A DNA stretch of 64,000 bases from Bretschneidera sinensis (GCA_023935145.1 CM043699.1:108058036-108122035); one strand, 5' to 3'. Positions 11,429 through 23,006 are shown, counted from the stretch's first letter. Numbers and translations: made by a program. Notes: generated from the sequence alone by a model not told the origin.

Positions 11429-12633
11429 GGCTAAATTTCATAGAAAACACTGTGGTTTGGTCTAGTTTCATAACAAACCTTGATGTTTGGTTTGTTTCAT
11501 ACTAAACCATGTGGTTGACAAAGTTAACACCAGGGTTAGCGGTGTTAACTTTGGGTTTATTCTGAAATTTTACAAAATCATAGGGTTTTATATGTAATTT
11601 AACGTTTTAAAACAAAATTAATCTTTTTCCAACCCAACCGCCGGCCACCACACACCAGCTACTGGCCACCACACCATAGCCGTCGACCACCCTCATTTTC
11701 CCCTTATTCTTTTTCTCATTTTCTTTTCCTTTCCTTCTACTCATTTTCCTTTCCTTCTTCTTATTTCTCTCCACCAGCCCAGCCGCAGGCAATCCTCTCC
11801 CCCGTCGCTGGCAATCATCTCCCCCTGATATCGGCCACCTTCTCTTCCTTTTCCCCTTCTTCTTCTCCTTCTTTTCCTTTCCTTCTCCTTTTTCCTTTCT
11901 TTTTTCTCTCTCTTCCTCAGCCTAGCCGTCGGCCACCTTCTTCCTCTCTTCTTCTCCTCCTTCTTCTATTTTTCTTTTTCCCCTTCTCCTCTTCCTTCAC
12001 CTTGCGCTTCTTCTCACCCTCACCATCGCGCCACCATCCCTCCATCTCTTCGTCTTCTTCTTTCTTCTTCCCTATCTCCTCTCTTCTTCTTCTTCTTTCT
12101 TTTTCCTCCTCTCATCTCTTCTTCTTCTCATTTCTTATTCTTTTCATTTATTCTTCTTCTTCTTCTTCCTCTCTTCTCTTCCTTCTCTCTCACCTGGCTG
12201 CAAGTTCCTCTCCCTAAAAATCAACTTTTAGATTTTGAGAAAGAACAAAGGAGAAGGAGAAGAGGGAAGGATGGTGGTGCGATGGTGAGGGTGAGTGGAA
12301 GGGCATGCGGTGAGGGAAGAGGAAAATGGGAAGAAAAAAAAGATAAGGAGGGGATGAGGAAGGGGAAAAGGGGTTGGCCGGGGACAAGGGGTATGGTCGG
12401 CGGCTAGGGGAGAGGGAGGAGGAATTTGCAGAGAGATGGAGAGAGTTTTTAAAAAAATGTTAAATTACATAGAAAACCTTATGATTTTGTTAAATTTCAT
12501 AATAAACCCAAAGTTAATAGACTTAAACCCTATGCAAACTTTGTCAACCACAAGGTTTAGTATGAAACAAACCAAATCCCAGAGTTTGTTATGAAACTGG
12601 ACCAAGCCATATGGTTTTCTATAAAATTTAATC
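11429..12633. mobile_element. Mutator-like (MULE) non-autonomous element with long inverted repeats
   Basis: About 195-base terminal inverted repeats start GGCTAAATTTCATAGAAAAC at 11429, and the minus-strand start at 12633 reads GATTAAATTTTATAGAAAAC. They are flanked by a perfect 9-bp duplication TAAAAATAA (11420-11428 and 12634-12642), the Mutator hallmark. The interior is a pyrimidine-rich CTT/CCT tract (about 11660-12230) followed by a purine-rich stretch (12240-12440) partly complementary to it, so much of the 1.2-kb element can fold back on itself. No transposase is present. ORFs across the tract (Ser/Phe/Leu-rich) are composition artefacts. Confidence 0.88.
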
Positions 12634-13514
12634 TAAAAATAATAATATATTATTTATATTTTGTACTTATGAGTTAAGGGTTATATATTAAATATGGACA
12701 TTATTTCACCAAAAGATAGTTATCTTAGTGGTTATTTGTTAGAACTTTCACTAAGCTAAGTAGCTAACTAAGGTTCAAGTCACCACTTAGATTTTTCTTT
12801 GGGCAAATTTCACCGCACTACCTCAAAGTTTTCTAGAAATGAACTAACATACCAAGTCTTTTTAAAGCCTATGATTCACCTCTAAAACACCAAATTTCAC
12901 CATAAAGAAGTCCCAATATGAATTTCTTTGAAGAATTAAAGTTTTAACTGAATATTAATTTTCATGATGACCAAAGTACTCATAGTGTTAAAATATCTCC
13001 AAGTGATTATGATAATTTTAATAATTCTATTTATAAATTATTTATCTCAAAATTGTTTATAACACAAATTTTTAGGTTATTTGATTTTAATTTTTTTCTA
13101 AAAAGAATAAAAACATGCAGTATCATTTTAATTTTTAAAATAAAAAAGTTTGTCTTTGATTTTTCTTTTATGATGGTCCTTGATATTTATTTAATTGAAA
13201 TGTTAGGCTATTTAATTTTATAAAAAAACATATCAACAATCATTTCATTTAAAATATTTATTTTTTATAATAGTTTTTATTTGAGGATGCGATAGGCAAT
13301 GATATCATAATATTTTTTTAAAATATAAAATATATGAAGTACATTTTTTTATACCATATAATAGAATATAAATCAATTTAAAATACACTTTTAACAATTT
13401 TCGAAAAAAATGATGATAGTTTTCTTTCTAAAAATAGTACCGAAAAATTCATTGTTAAACATGTTCCATCTCTAATACTTTTATTTTTTTTAAAAAAATA
13501 ATCTTTATGATACC

Positions 13515-15151
13515 TAATGAGTGCCAAATATTGCATATTTTGACCCCTTAATTTACATTTGTTAGCTTAGGAATTTTTTACTTTGAGTTGTTTTTTTTTT
13601 TTTTTTTCGTGTTTTACAGGTTTACAAGCACTTGGAAAGGAGTTTCACAAAATTGCCAGTACAGATTAGTTATTTTTGTGGATTAAACTATATTGATTCA
13701 AGAAGAATCAGGAGATGAGCCATATATGATTAGAAAGATCCAACTGTCTATTTTCTGGAGAATTTTATGGCTCGTAAATATGATTTTTCTAGAGAAAGTT
13801 ATGGCAGTTTTAGTAGACAACGGTTAAGCTGTGCGTGATTTCAGCGTGGAAGAAGTGATTTTAGCGTATTAAAACTGTAATTATTCAGGAAGAACCAGGA
13901 GTGAGCCATATTTATTTGGAAAGATTTGGCTGTCTATTTTTTGGGGAATTTTACGACTCGTAAATACGATTTTTCTAGAGAAAGTTATGGCAGTTTTAGT
14001 AGACAAAGGTCAGGCTGTGCGGGATTTCAGCGTGGGCAGAAGTTTTGAAGGGCATGTGAAGGCTTAAATCCAACATCCCACATCGGTTGGAACACATTTT
14101 ATATCCCACATCAGATTGGTAACACATTGCACTCATGGAGTTCCCCTATAAAAGCCTTATTTCACTTCATAAAAAAGGTGTGCAATCTCAGAGGCTTTGC
14201 TATCCAAAAGGTGCAATCTCGGAGGCTTTGCTACCCAAAGTGTGCAATCTCGGAGGCTTTGCTACCCAAAGGGTGCAGTCTGGAAGGCTTTGCTACCAAA
14301 GGAGGAGACCGTGAGGGCTTTTTGGAGCAATCCAGAGGAAGCACCGCACAACAGCTGTGGGTGGAATTTCTCTCTCCATGTATTGTTAGTTTTAATTTAT
14401 TTCTTTTAAGTTTTAAAGTTTAATGTTTAGCCCTAATTTTTCCTTGAGATTTTTGTTGTCCATTATATTTATGGGTAACTAAATTCTCAAGTTTGGCTAG
14501 GGATGAACTTGCACAGTTGATGGTATTTTTGTTTATTTTTAATTTATATATTTGAGTTTCAATTACTAAACTCTTTTGTTTTATCATTCTTAATTTATTG
14601 GTGATGTTTCCTTTTCTGAATAATCTTAGAATTTATTCTGTTTATAGATTCAGTCATGCTTTTTTTATTGAATGGTTTAGCTCTTTGATTATGTTTGGAT
14701 CAATTATTTATCTATATTGATTTAGTTCTTTGCTGCAATATCGCTTCCTGAGTCTATTGTCGTCGTTGGATTTTCTCAATAGTGATAATAATTTACATAT
14801 TTTAAAAGTGATAAATGATTTTTCAAAAGGGTTACATTTGGTTTAATCTTGGTTTATAAATCCATATCCTCTGATTGGAAATTTTGGAAATTTAGTTTCC
14901 CATTGAGTTATTCAATGAATTAAGAGTAATTAAAATATTGGATCTGTGCAAGGGATTCCCGACGCTTTACTATTTATCAAATTTGCTTTATTTTAATTTG
15001 CATTTTAAAATTAATCTTTGTTCTCTATCAATCATTCGATATTGTTCTTTAGTTTCTTTGTTCTTTCTACTATTCTTTTAATTTGTCTCCCTGTGGAATC
15101 GACACCCCAAAGCTGTGCTACAACTACCGCATTATTCTTTAGGCGTAATGA
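13515..15151 (+). repeat. 5' LTR of the gag-only element
   Basis: 1637 bases, beginning TAATGAGTGCC (ancestral TGATGAGTGCC). It has two tandem copies of a roughly 180-base unit (about 13690-14040) containing GAGCCATATATG and AGAGAAAGTTATGGCA. It also has four copies of a roughly 29-base unit ending GGAGGCTTTGCTACCCAAA (14179-14302). The ORFs over this second array simply translate the repeat. Confidence 0.9.
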
Positions 15152-15156
15152 AATTT

Positions 15157-15174
15157 TGGCGCCATTGCCGGGGA
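15157..15174 (+). other. Primer-binding site, Athila/Tat type
   Basis: TGGCGCCATTGCCGGGGA lies just inside the 5' LTR. The motif TGGCGCCGTTGCCGGGGA is the usual primer site of Athila/Tat-like gypsy elements. One base differs here. Confidence 0.8.
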
Positions 15175-15339
15175 GACGATAAAAGAATTGCTAGATAGTT
15201 TTTCTTTTCAGTAGTTTGTAAAGGTGGTAACTTCGTTCTTTCTTTTAGCTTGCTGCATTATTTATTTATTTATTTTTTTTCTTTTCTCTCTCTTCTTTCT
15301 TTTTATAGTATTATTATTATTATTATTTTGTGACCATGC

Positions 15340-17078
15340 ATGCACAGATATAGAGATGCTTTGGGTAGATTTGCTTGTAGGCTTGTGTTAGAGTCAGAAT
15401 TAAATTCATTTTTAAATCCTTTATTTGATAATCCATCTAGTCCCGAAGAAATGAGTGAACACGGAGATCAACCCACTAGGACCCTTCAGGATTACCTCCA
15501 CCCTACACGCGTAGCCACACCATCATGCGTCATGTTTCCAGCTAATACTTGCCAACTGGATTTCAAAATTGGGATGATATAGTTACTCCTTACGTTTCAT
15601 GGCTTGGAAAATGAAAATCCATATGTGCACATTAGGGAGTTTGAGGAAGTAGTTGCGACTTTTCATAGTCAAAATGCAACTGATGACATTGTAAGACTTA
15701 AGTTCTTTCCTTTCTTTTTGAAGGATAGAGCTAAGAGTTGGCTATACTCACTGAGACCACGATCTATTGGATCGCGGAATGAGATGATTAAGGTTTTCTT
15801 TAACAAATACTTTCCCCAACATAAGACCAATGCTTTAAAAAGGCAAATATCCACCTTTGCACAAAAGGACAGTGAGACTTTGTATCAGTATTGGGAGAGA
15901 TTTAAGGAGTTGTTGAGTATGTGCCCTCACCATGGGTATGAGAATTGGTGCTTAGTGAGCTATTTTTATGAGGGACTTACATATAGAGAGCGCTAATTTG
16001 TGAAGATGATGTGTAATGGTGAGTTCTTACAGAAAGATCCTGATGAGGACATAGAATACCTCAATGAGCTTGCTGAAAAAGCTCACACTTGGACTGGATC
16101 TTGTCCTACTGAAAGCACAAATAGGTCACGACCTGCAGGGAACCCAAATGATGGTGGAATTTACCATCTTAGGGAAGAGGATAACCTAAAGGCTAAGGTT
16201 GAGATGCTCACTAGGGATATATATATGTGTTAAAGACTAAGGGCTTAAAGCCAACACACGTGGCTAATTATGCAGAGTCTTTTGGACCATGTTTTGTGTG
16301 TGGCGGGGTAGATCATCTCGCCAAAGAGTGTCCCCTATTTGCTGAGATGAGAGGGATGTATGAGGAACATTGCAATGCCTTAGGTATGTACAAGAAGCCT
16401 TTTTCACCCTTCTCTGATACCTATAATCTGAAGCGGCGCAATCATCCCAATTTTAGCTGGAAGTCTGAAAACCAATTGCCTGCACAACCCCCTAGATCAT
16501 ATCTTGCACCATATCATGCACCTGTATCTTTTAGGAGTCCTTTAGAAGAAACTTTGTATGCTTTTGTTGAGGCACAGGGTAAGACTAATCAAAGATTTGA
16601 ATCTTTGATTACGCAGGTTGTTGAAGAAAATAAAGAGATAAAGAGCCAAGTGTCCAAATTGATGAGCTCCTTGAGTGTGAACGAGCGAGGTAAGTTCCCT
16701 TCCCAAGCTCAGTCCACACCCCCTTCCCAAGCTCAGTCCACACCCCATGGTCAACAAAAGGTGCAAAAGATTTTGAAGGATGTGAATTCCATTTTGACAC
16801 TAAGTGGTAAGTCATTACACATTCCAACAACGAACAAATCAGAAGATGATTACGAGAGCCACCAGGCATACATGATTGGCTCACTCATGGAAAAGGTCCA
16901 TCACCTTAATCCATTAGAGTCCACCCTCACCTATGGTTTCACAAGAACAGATATTGAGCCAGAATCTGCAGATGTTACTGATAACATTCTTGAGGCCTCT
17001 CCAAATCATACAAGCACCAAATTTGGCAGTGAAGCAGTTGCTGGTGCATTCAACTTATGTTTTTCTAGGAGGGAATAA
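15340..17078 (+). pseudogene. gag: Gag polyprotein of the non-autonomous element (lightly broken)
   Basis: Capsid protein gene. 15340-16233 is one reading frame interrupted only by TAG at 15580 and TAA at 15994, both one C-to-T change from Gln codons. A frameshift at a TATATATATG run near 16225 moves the frame to 16227-17078. Visible parts: DYLHP and PSCVMFPANT near the N-terminus; gag core with YVHIREFEEVVATFH, LKDRAKSWLYSL and FNKYFPQHKT; one CCHC knuckle CFVCGGVDHLAKEC at about 16294; a Gln/Ser-rich linker with a duplicated PSQAQSTP; and a C-terminal segment (HHLNPLESTLTYGF, VTDNILEA) that in a related element sits after the protease. That suggests an internal deletion fused gag to post-protease sequence. 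Confidence 0.85.
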
Positions 17079-18460
17079 GAGCATCTTGCTGAAGGCGTAA
17101 AACTTAGCGCTCATGGGAGGCACCCCACAACTTATCCTTTATATTTTTATTGTTACTATTTATTTTTAGTTATTTTTGTTTTATAGTATTACTTTAGTAT
17201 TAATTTTTCAGGGACAATGTGTGCATCAGTTCAAGTTTGGGGGTATGCTATGAGCCATGCCAGTCCAGCTAGTTCTCCATCTCCCAGGTCAGCTCTTTTC
17301 ATGTTATTCACACATTGGGGATAATGTGTAATTTAAGTTTGGGGGTATGGGAGACACACAATTACACATACACACACACTTTGTCCTAGTTTTTGATAAA
17401 TGCATGTTCAGGTTGTTTTGAAAATTTTGGTTGATCTAAACGAATTTATGATTTAATTTCATTAGTAAGCTTAAAACCTTGAAAACATGATTTGATGATA
17501 GAATTTTAAAATCTAAATACTTACTTTAGGCATTTGAGAATTCATATGTTTGATCTAAATCTGACACGAGCACATTAGCACATAATTGTGTGAGGTATGA
17601 CATATGATTTTAATATGTATGTTTCCATGACTTAACTAAAAACTGAATGACTTATTGGATAAACACTTTGGCATAGAAAAGTCTTTTAAAAATAAATTGC
17701 ACAAAAAGAGAAAAATGCTCATGATGATCATTAATAAACTTTCCGCTGAGTAACTAGACCTCTTGCCTCAGTAAGCAGTGTGTTCACGTCAAAATGTGAG
17801 AATTTTATTAATAATGGTCATTGATAAACTTTCTGCTGAGTAACTGGACCTCCTGCCTCAGTAAGCAGTGAGTGTTCACGTCAAAAGGTGGGAATTTTGC
17901 TTGGTAGCATTAATACCAATTTAGTTTCGTAGCCTTTTTGACTCGAGTTAGTAAGTCCTTAGGGGTATCTTTACACCTAATGCCCTAAAACCATATGGTT
18001 TGGGAGTTATTGACTCAACACTCGCTACATGGGTCAATTAGAAAGTTTAAGGGAACTAAACATGGCGAAATCTCATAATAAAAGCAAGAAGGAAATAAAA
18101 CTATGACATTATTGTTCATTTTAATAGGAAAGTCGGTGAATCTTGAGACATAGAAACATTACACTTTGAAATTATTTAGAAGGTTCATAGTCATGTGCTA
18201 GTTCACTTTACACTGATGCGAATTTATGATGCCTTAGCCTGTCTCTTGTAAGTAATTAGATTTTAAAATTCTTATTCATCGTGAAAATGGGTTTATATTT
18301 TAAGCTTACTTATGAATAAATATCATGGTTTTATGTGATACTTAAATTTTCTTGATACCATGAATGATGGATTTATCTTTGTGTTCTTTGTTTTTCATTC
18401 AGTTTTTTTTTATTATTTTGTTTTGCTAAGGGACTAGCAAAATGTAAGTTTGGGGGTATT
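17079..18460 (+). other. Internal non-coding region with three polypurine-tract-like motifs
   Basis: No ORF. AAGTTTGGGGGTAT occurs at 17233, 17335 and 18446. Only the last abuts the 3' LTR and is the working polypurine tract by position. A roughly 90-base unit (CTGAGTAACTRGACCTC, CCTCAGTAAGCAGTG, TGTTCACGTCAAAA) is tandemly repeated twice at about 17718-17897. 18231-18460 matches 47760-47982 in the related element. Confidence 0.8.
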
Positions 18461-20285
18461 TGATGAGTGCCAAAGATTGCATATTTTGGCCACTTAATTT
18501 ACATTTGTTAGCTTAGGAATTTGTTACTTTGAGTTGTTGTTGTTGTTTTTTTTTTTTTTTTTTTTCGTGTTTTACAGGTTTACAAGCACTTGGAAAGGAG
18601 TTTCACTAAATTGCCAGAATTTCCCATACAGATCAATCATTTTTGCAGATTAAACTGTATTAATTCAAGAAGAACAAGAAGATGAGCCATATATGCTTGG
18701 AAAGATCCGGATGTCTATTTTCTGGGGAATTTTACGGCTCGTAAATATAATTTTTTTTAGAGAAAGTTATGGCAATTTTCATAGACAAAGGTCAAGCTGT
18801 GCGTGATTTCAGCGTGGCAGAAGTGATTTTTGCGGATTAAAACTGTAATGATTTAGGAAGAAACAGGAGATGAGCCATATATGATTGGAAAGATCCGGAT
18901 GTCTATTTTCTGGGAAATTTTACAGCTCATAAATATGATTTTTCTAGAGAAAGTTATGGCAATTTTAGTAGACAAAGGTCAAGCTGTGCATGATTTCAGC
19001 GTGACAGAAGTGATTTTTGCGGATTAAAACTGTAATGATTTAGGAAGAACCAGGAGATGAGCCATATATGCTTGGAAAGATCCGGATGTCTATTTTCTGA
19101 GGAATTTTACGGCTCGTAAATATGATTTTTTCAGAGAAAGTTATGGCAGTTTTAGTAGACAAAGGTCAGGCTGTGCGGGATTTCAGTGTGGGCAGAAGTT
19201 TTGAAGGGCGTGTGAAGGCTTAAATCTCACATCCCACATCAGTTGGAAACACATTTTATATCCCACATCCCACATCGGATTGGTAACACATTGCACTCAT
19301 GGAGTTCCCCTATAAAAAAGCCCCATTTCACTTCATTAAAAAGGTGTGCAATCTCGGAGGCTTTGCTACCCAAATGGTGCAATCTCGGAGGCTTTGCTAC
19401 CCAAAGGGTGCAGTTTGGAAGGCTTTGCTACCAAAGGAGGAGACCTAGAGGGCTTTTTGGAGCAATTCAGAGGAACTTTCGCACAGCAGCTGCGGGTGGG
19501 ATTTCTCTCTCTATGTATTGTTAGTTTTAATTTATTTCTTTTAAGTTTTAAAGTTTAATGTTTAGCCCTAATTTTTCTTTGAGATTTTTGTTGTCCATTA
19601 TATTTATGGGTAACTAAATTCTCAAGTGGGGCTTGGGATGAACTTGCACAGTTGATGGTATTTTTGTTTATTTTTAATTTATGTATTTGAGTTTCAATTA
19701 CTAAACTCTTTGTTTTATCATTATCAATTTATTGGTGATGTTTTCTTTTCCAAATAATCTTAGAATTTATTCTGTTTATAGATTCAGTCATACTTTTTCT
19801 ATTGAATGGTTTAGTTCTTTGATTATGTTTGGATCAATTATTTATCTATATTGATTTAGTTATTTGCTGCAATATCGCTTCCTGAGTATATTGTCGTCAT
19901 TGGATTTTCTCAATAGTGATAATAATTTACGTATTTTAAAAATGGTAAATGATTTTTCAAAAGGGTTACATTTGGTTTAATCTTGGTTTATAAATCCATA
20001 TCTTCCGATTGAGAATTTTGGAAATTGAGTTCCCCATTGAGTTATTCAATGAATTAAGAGTAATTAAAATACCATATCTGTGCAAGGGATTCCGGACGCT
20101 TTATTATTTATCAAATTTTCTTTATTTTAATTTGCATTTTAAAATTAATCTTTGTTCTCCATCAATCATTCAATATTGTTCTTTAGTTTCTTTGTTCTTT
20201 CTACTATTCTTTTAATTTGTCTTCCTGTGGAATCGACACTCCAAAACTGTGCTACAACTACCGCGTTATTCTTTGGGCGTAATCA
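18461..20285 (+). repeat. 3' LTR of the gag-only element
   Basis: 1825 bases starting TGATGAGTGCC and ending GCGTAATCA. It is longer than the 5' LTR because it carries three copies of the roughly 180-base unit (about 18647-19200) against two. It has three copies of the 29-base unit (19345-19437) against four. Confidence 0.9.
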
Positions 20286-20924
20286 ATACCTAAGGGTACT
20301 TTGGTCATCATGAAAAGTAATATCCAGTTAAAATTTTGATTCTATAAAGAAATTCATTTTGGGGTTGTTTGATGGTGGAAATTGATGTTTATAGGTGAAT
20401 CGTGAGTTTTAAAAAAATTTGGTACGTTAGTGTCATTTCAGTAAACTTGGAGGCATTGTACTGTAATTTGCCATTTTTTTACTAAAAATATAAATTTAAG
20501 TTAATTTCTAAAAACCGGTCAAACTGGCTCGGTTCACAAAAAACTGACCAGTTCACACTGTTTGAAACGGTTGAATCCTTTATCAGGTCTTTTGGAAAAT
20601 CCGTATCGTTCTGGCTTCCGATTTACGATCGAACCAGTCCGATTTGATTATGATAACTATAGGTAAAATACATACTTTTGATGATAAAATTCATAATTTT
20701 GGTGTTAATATATATTTTTTGTGGTAAAATTATTCTTTTGTTTATCAATATTTTTATTTTTATAAAGAATATAAATTTATCATAAAAATATATTCTAATA
20801 TATAATTTATAACTAAAATAAATTATATATTTTTTTACCGAGACACTTTAGACTCCACCCTAAAAATGGTGATGAACCAATGTTGAGCCCATAACCATAC
20901 AAAAGCAAGAAAAGTTATTGTCTA

Positions 20925-21067
20925 ACACAATTCCATGATATATACATGGTACAAGGGTCCATCTCATATTTGAATGAAAATAAAATATATATTTTTTCCT
21001 TCTTCTCATACTATTTAAAGGTAAAATAAACTCTTATACCATGTATCTCTCATAATACTATGCCACC
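20925..21067. mobile_element. Small MITE, copy 1 (diverged)
   Basis: An imperfect hairpin of about 140 bases. The left arm has ATACATGGTACAAGGGTCCATCTCAT and the right arm has its complement around ATACCATGTATCTCTCATAATACTATG. Same arms and same central GAATGAAAATAAAAT as the copy at 22864-23006. No coding capacity. Confidence 0.55.
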
Positions 21068-21281
21068 GGTGCATAACTTCTTCAAAAGTGGAGAACAACT
21101 TGCAAGTACAATTAAAATTCTAGAATTCTTAAAAGACTAAACTAGATACAACCTTTATGTTTTCCGCGCATAAACTTTTAGTAGACCACGTGCTGGGAAT
21201 AAAAGGACCAGCTCTAAAATATTGCATGACTAAATGGGTTTTATCCTTAAGTTTAGAGAGGGCCTGGCCATTGGCTGCCTC

Positions 21282-22440
21282 TAGGGTTGGGCATAAATAA
21301 TCTAAAAGCCTAATCGAACCTAAATCATTCCGTAATCTAACCAAATAAATGGTTAGGGCTTATGGTTAACTCTTTTTATTTTTTGTGTTATAGTTATGGT
21401 TGTGTTCTTGATCTTTACATATGTAGGTTAACCACTTAACCTAACCATATTAAAATTATATATATATGATAAATGTATAATATATATCTAATTAAAATTT
21501 TATTCTTCTAAATTATAATTCTTATGTTTCAAGATCAATGGTATAACTGTAAAATAACTTATAAGTAAAAACCCTAAAATAAAAAGTCAAAAGCCCTAAA
21601 ATCATTTGCACCTCTGGGCTCTCCTCTTTATCTTTGGTTCTTTCTCTGCTTCTCTCTCTGGAACCTTAGGTTGTTGCTGTGCAAATATAAAGTTCTTTTT
21701 TCTATGACACGAGATTTGTTGACTATGTCGGTATCAACTATTGCATCTGAGTCGGCTTTTAGTACCATAGGATGTGTGCTTGATTCATTTCACAACTCTA
21801 TAACTCAAAAAATGGTTGAAGCTCTCATTCGTACACAAGATTGGATTCAGAGAGTCCACTTATAGTAGAAGAAAGCTTGGTTAAACTTGAAAATTTGGAA
21901 TCGAGTATTTTTCTCATTAATTTTGCAATTTTGTGCATAGAAACTAAATTCTAGTTTAATTGGTATTGATTTACTACATGTTTATTTTCTGGTGTATGTT
22001 ATTCTTGGAGTAAGTTGTTGTTTCGAATGAGAATATCCTTTATTTTTTTATTTTTCATTGTTCAAACTTATTATCTTGTGGTTTTTAATACATATATCAA
22101 CTTTGCAATAAACTAATAAGTCTTGAACAATGGATATTGACGATTAAGGGGGTGAACTTGTAGTTGGAGAAGAGTAGATTGGTTGTTTACTTTAATGTTT
22201 TGATTATTTTAGTTTTTATTTGAAAGTTTGTATTTTGTAACTTATTTTGAAGTATTTGAATGCAATCAAATGTTAATAATTTTAATATGGATTGATTGAT
22301 TTATATTATGCTTTGAAAAGTATAGCTTTCTTAAATCGATAAAATTTTGGATTGATTGATTTACATTACTTGATTAATCAATTCAGTGTTGATTTATCCA
22401 ATTAACCAAACCGTTTTCTTAATTTTATATTAGATCAAAA
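21282..22440 (+). mobile_element. Deleted hAT element remnant
   Basis: The left edge TAGGGTTGGGCATAAAT (21282) followed by AACCTAAATC-type sequence resembles plant hAT termini. It is followed by a leader-like CT-rich stretch (21620-21670) joined directly to the transposase C-terminus, then an AT-rich tail with AATTAACCAAACCG (about 22400). I could not find a matching right terminal repeat or an 8-bp duplication, so the limits are approximate and the right end may be lost. Confidence 0.4.
21700..21865 (+). pseudogene. hAT transposase C-terminal dimerisation domain fragment
   Basis: The frame ending at 21865 contains SVSTIASESAFSTIGCVLD and TQKMVEALIRTQDWI. These are the recognisable blocks of the hAT family C-terminal dimerisation region (Ac/Tam3-type transposases). 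About 55 residues survive out of a usual 600 or more. The rest of the transposase, including the catalytic core, is deleted upstream. After the stop at 21863, a second frame continues with EESLVKLENLE, so the natural end was also shifted. No function is expected. Confidence 0.8.
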
Positions 22441-22863
22441 AGTTGTACAAATTTGAGTTATTAAAAATGTAATTAGAATTCTAACTAATTTATCCTCCAA
22501 TTAAAGACATTATTAAAGCATTGATGAAAAATAATTAGGGTTTCATTTTAATCTCTAGAGGGTTTGGAAAATTGAATAAGACCTTCAAATTAAGTTACAT
22601 GGGACCATAGCATTTCCATGCATTAAAGCTAATTTAATGAGAAAAAAATTGGTGGGCTACCGCCACAACCATGCAAATTAAGTTAATACTCCATTAAGAA
22701 GACTAAATTACTCAACTATTAATTGCTATGCTTTTTATTTGGTACAATTAATTGTTTATACTCGTTTTCAAGATATATAATAGTATACATGCTGTTGGAC
22801 ATTTTACTGAAAATAACACACTCTATGAGTGTAATTTGGTCACATTATGGAGAAGTTCTTTTA
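22441..22863. other. AT-rich intergenic stretch
   Basis: I see no ORF, repeat structure or motif of note here. Confidence 0.5.
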
Positions 22864-23006
22864 GTATAGTGCCATGAAAGATACATGGTAGAATGATCTA
22901 TCTCACTGTTAAATCGTATGAGAAGAGAGAGAGAAAAATATTTTATTTTCATTCAAGAGTGAAATAGACTTTTGTGCCATGCATTTCTCATGACACTGTG
23001 CTATAC
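22864..23006. mobile_element. Small MITE, copy 2
   Basis: 143 bases with inverted ends of about 45 bases (GTATAGTGCCATGAAAGAT at the left, complement of ...TTTCTCATGACACTGTGCTATAC at the right) around a GA-rich and AT-rich middle. Related to the copy at 20925-21067. The target duplication is unclear in the T-rich flanks. Confidence 0.6.

Larger units (their letters stand above)
13515..20285 (+). mobile_element. Non-autonomous Ty3/gypsy-type element (gag only)
   Basis: A complete 6.8-kb LTR element with perfect 5-bp duplication ATACC (13510-13514, 20286-20290), primer-binding site, one gag-type coding region and a polypurine tract. Only about 3.3 kb lies between the LTRs. No RT, RNase H or integrase can be found in any frame, so it must rely on another element's enzymes. 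The gag resembles the Athila/Tat group. The last 230 internal bases are homologous to those of the element at 42503-49182, so the two belong to related families. Confidence 0.9.
12801..20473. mobile_element. Second Mutator-like element, split by an LTR element
   Basis: About 190 bases at 12801-12995 (starting GGGCAAATTTCACCGCAC) are the inverted counterpart of 20286-20473. Shared blocks include AATGAATTTCTTTRWAGAAT and TTTTCATGATGACCAAAGTA. Without the LTR element at 13515-20285 the unit is about 900 bases and has no coding sequence. The 9-bp flanks are poly-T-like and match only imperfectly (ATTTTTCTT versus ATTTTTTTA), so the exact ends are uncertain by a base or two. Long arms and lack of genes suggest a MULE-type MITE. 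Confidence 0.7.
11140..20661. mobile_element. Small hAT-type element, heavily interrupted
   Basis: The left end CATAATTATCATAATCG (11140) and the right end, which reads TATAGTTATCATAATC on the minus strand (20661), are inverted repeats. They are flanked by a perfect 8-bp direct repeat GGTAAAAT (11132-11139 and 20662-20669), the duplication size of hAT elements. Taking out the two Mutator-like elements between them leaves roughly 640 bases with no coding capacity, a plausible MITE. The long span and one-base differences at the extreme tips keep this below certainty. Confidence 0.6.

Noticed and set aside
11607..12217. Lys/Arg-rich and Ser/Phe-rich ORFs in the pyrimidine tract
   Set aside because: Composition artefacts of CTT/CCT repeats inside a MULE; no conserved domain.
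14127..14423. ORFs with repeated SRRLCYPK-like peptides (also 19243-19558)
   Set aside because: They are translations of the 29-base tandem repeat in the LTR. The frame differs between copies and between LTRs.
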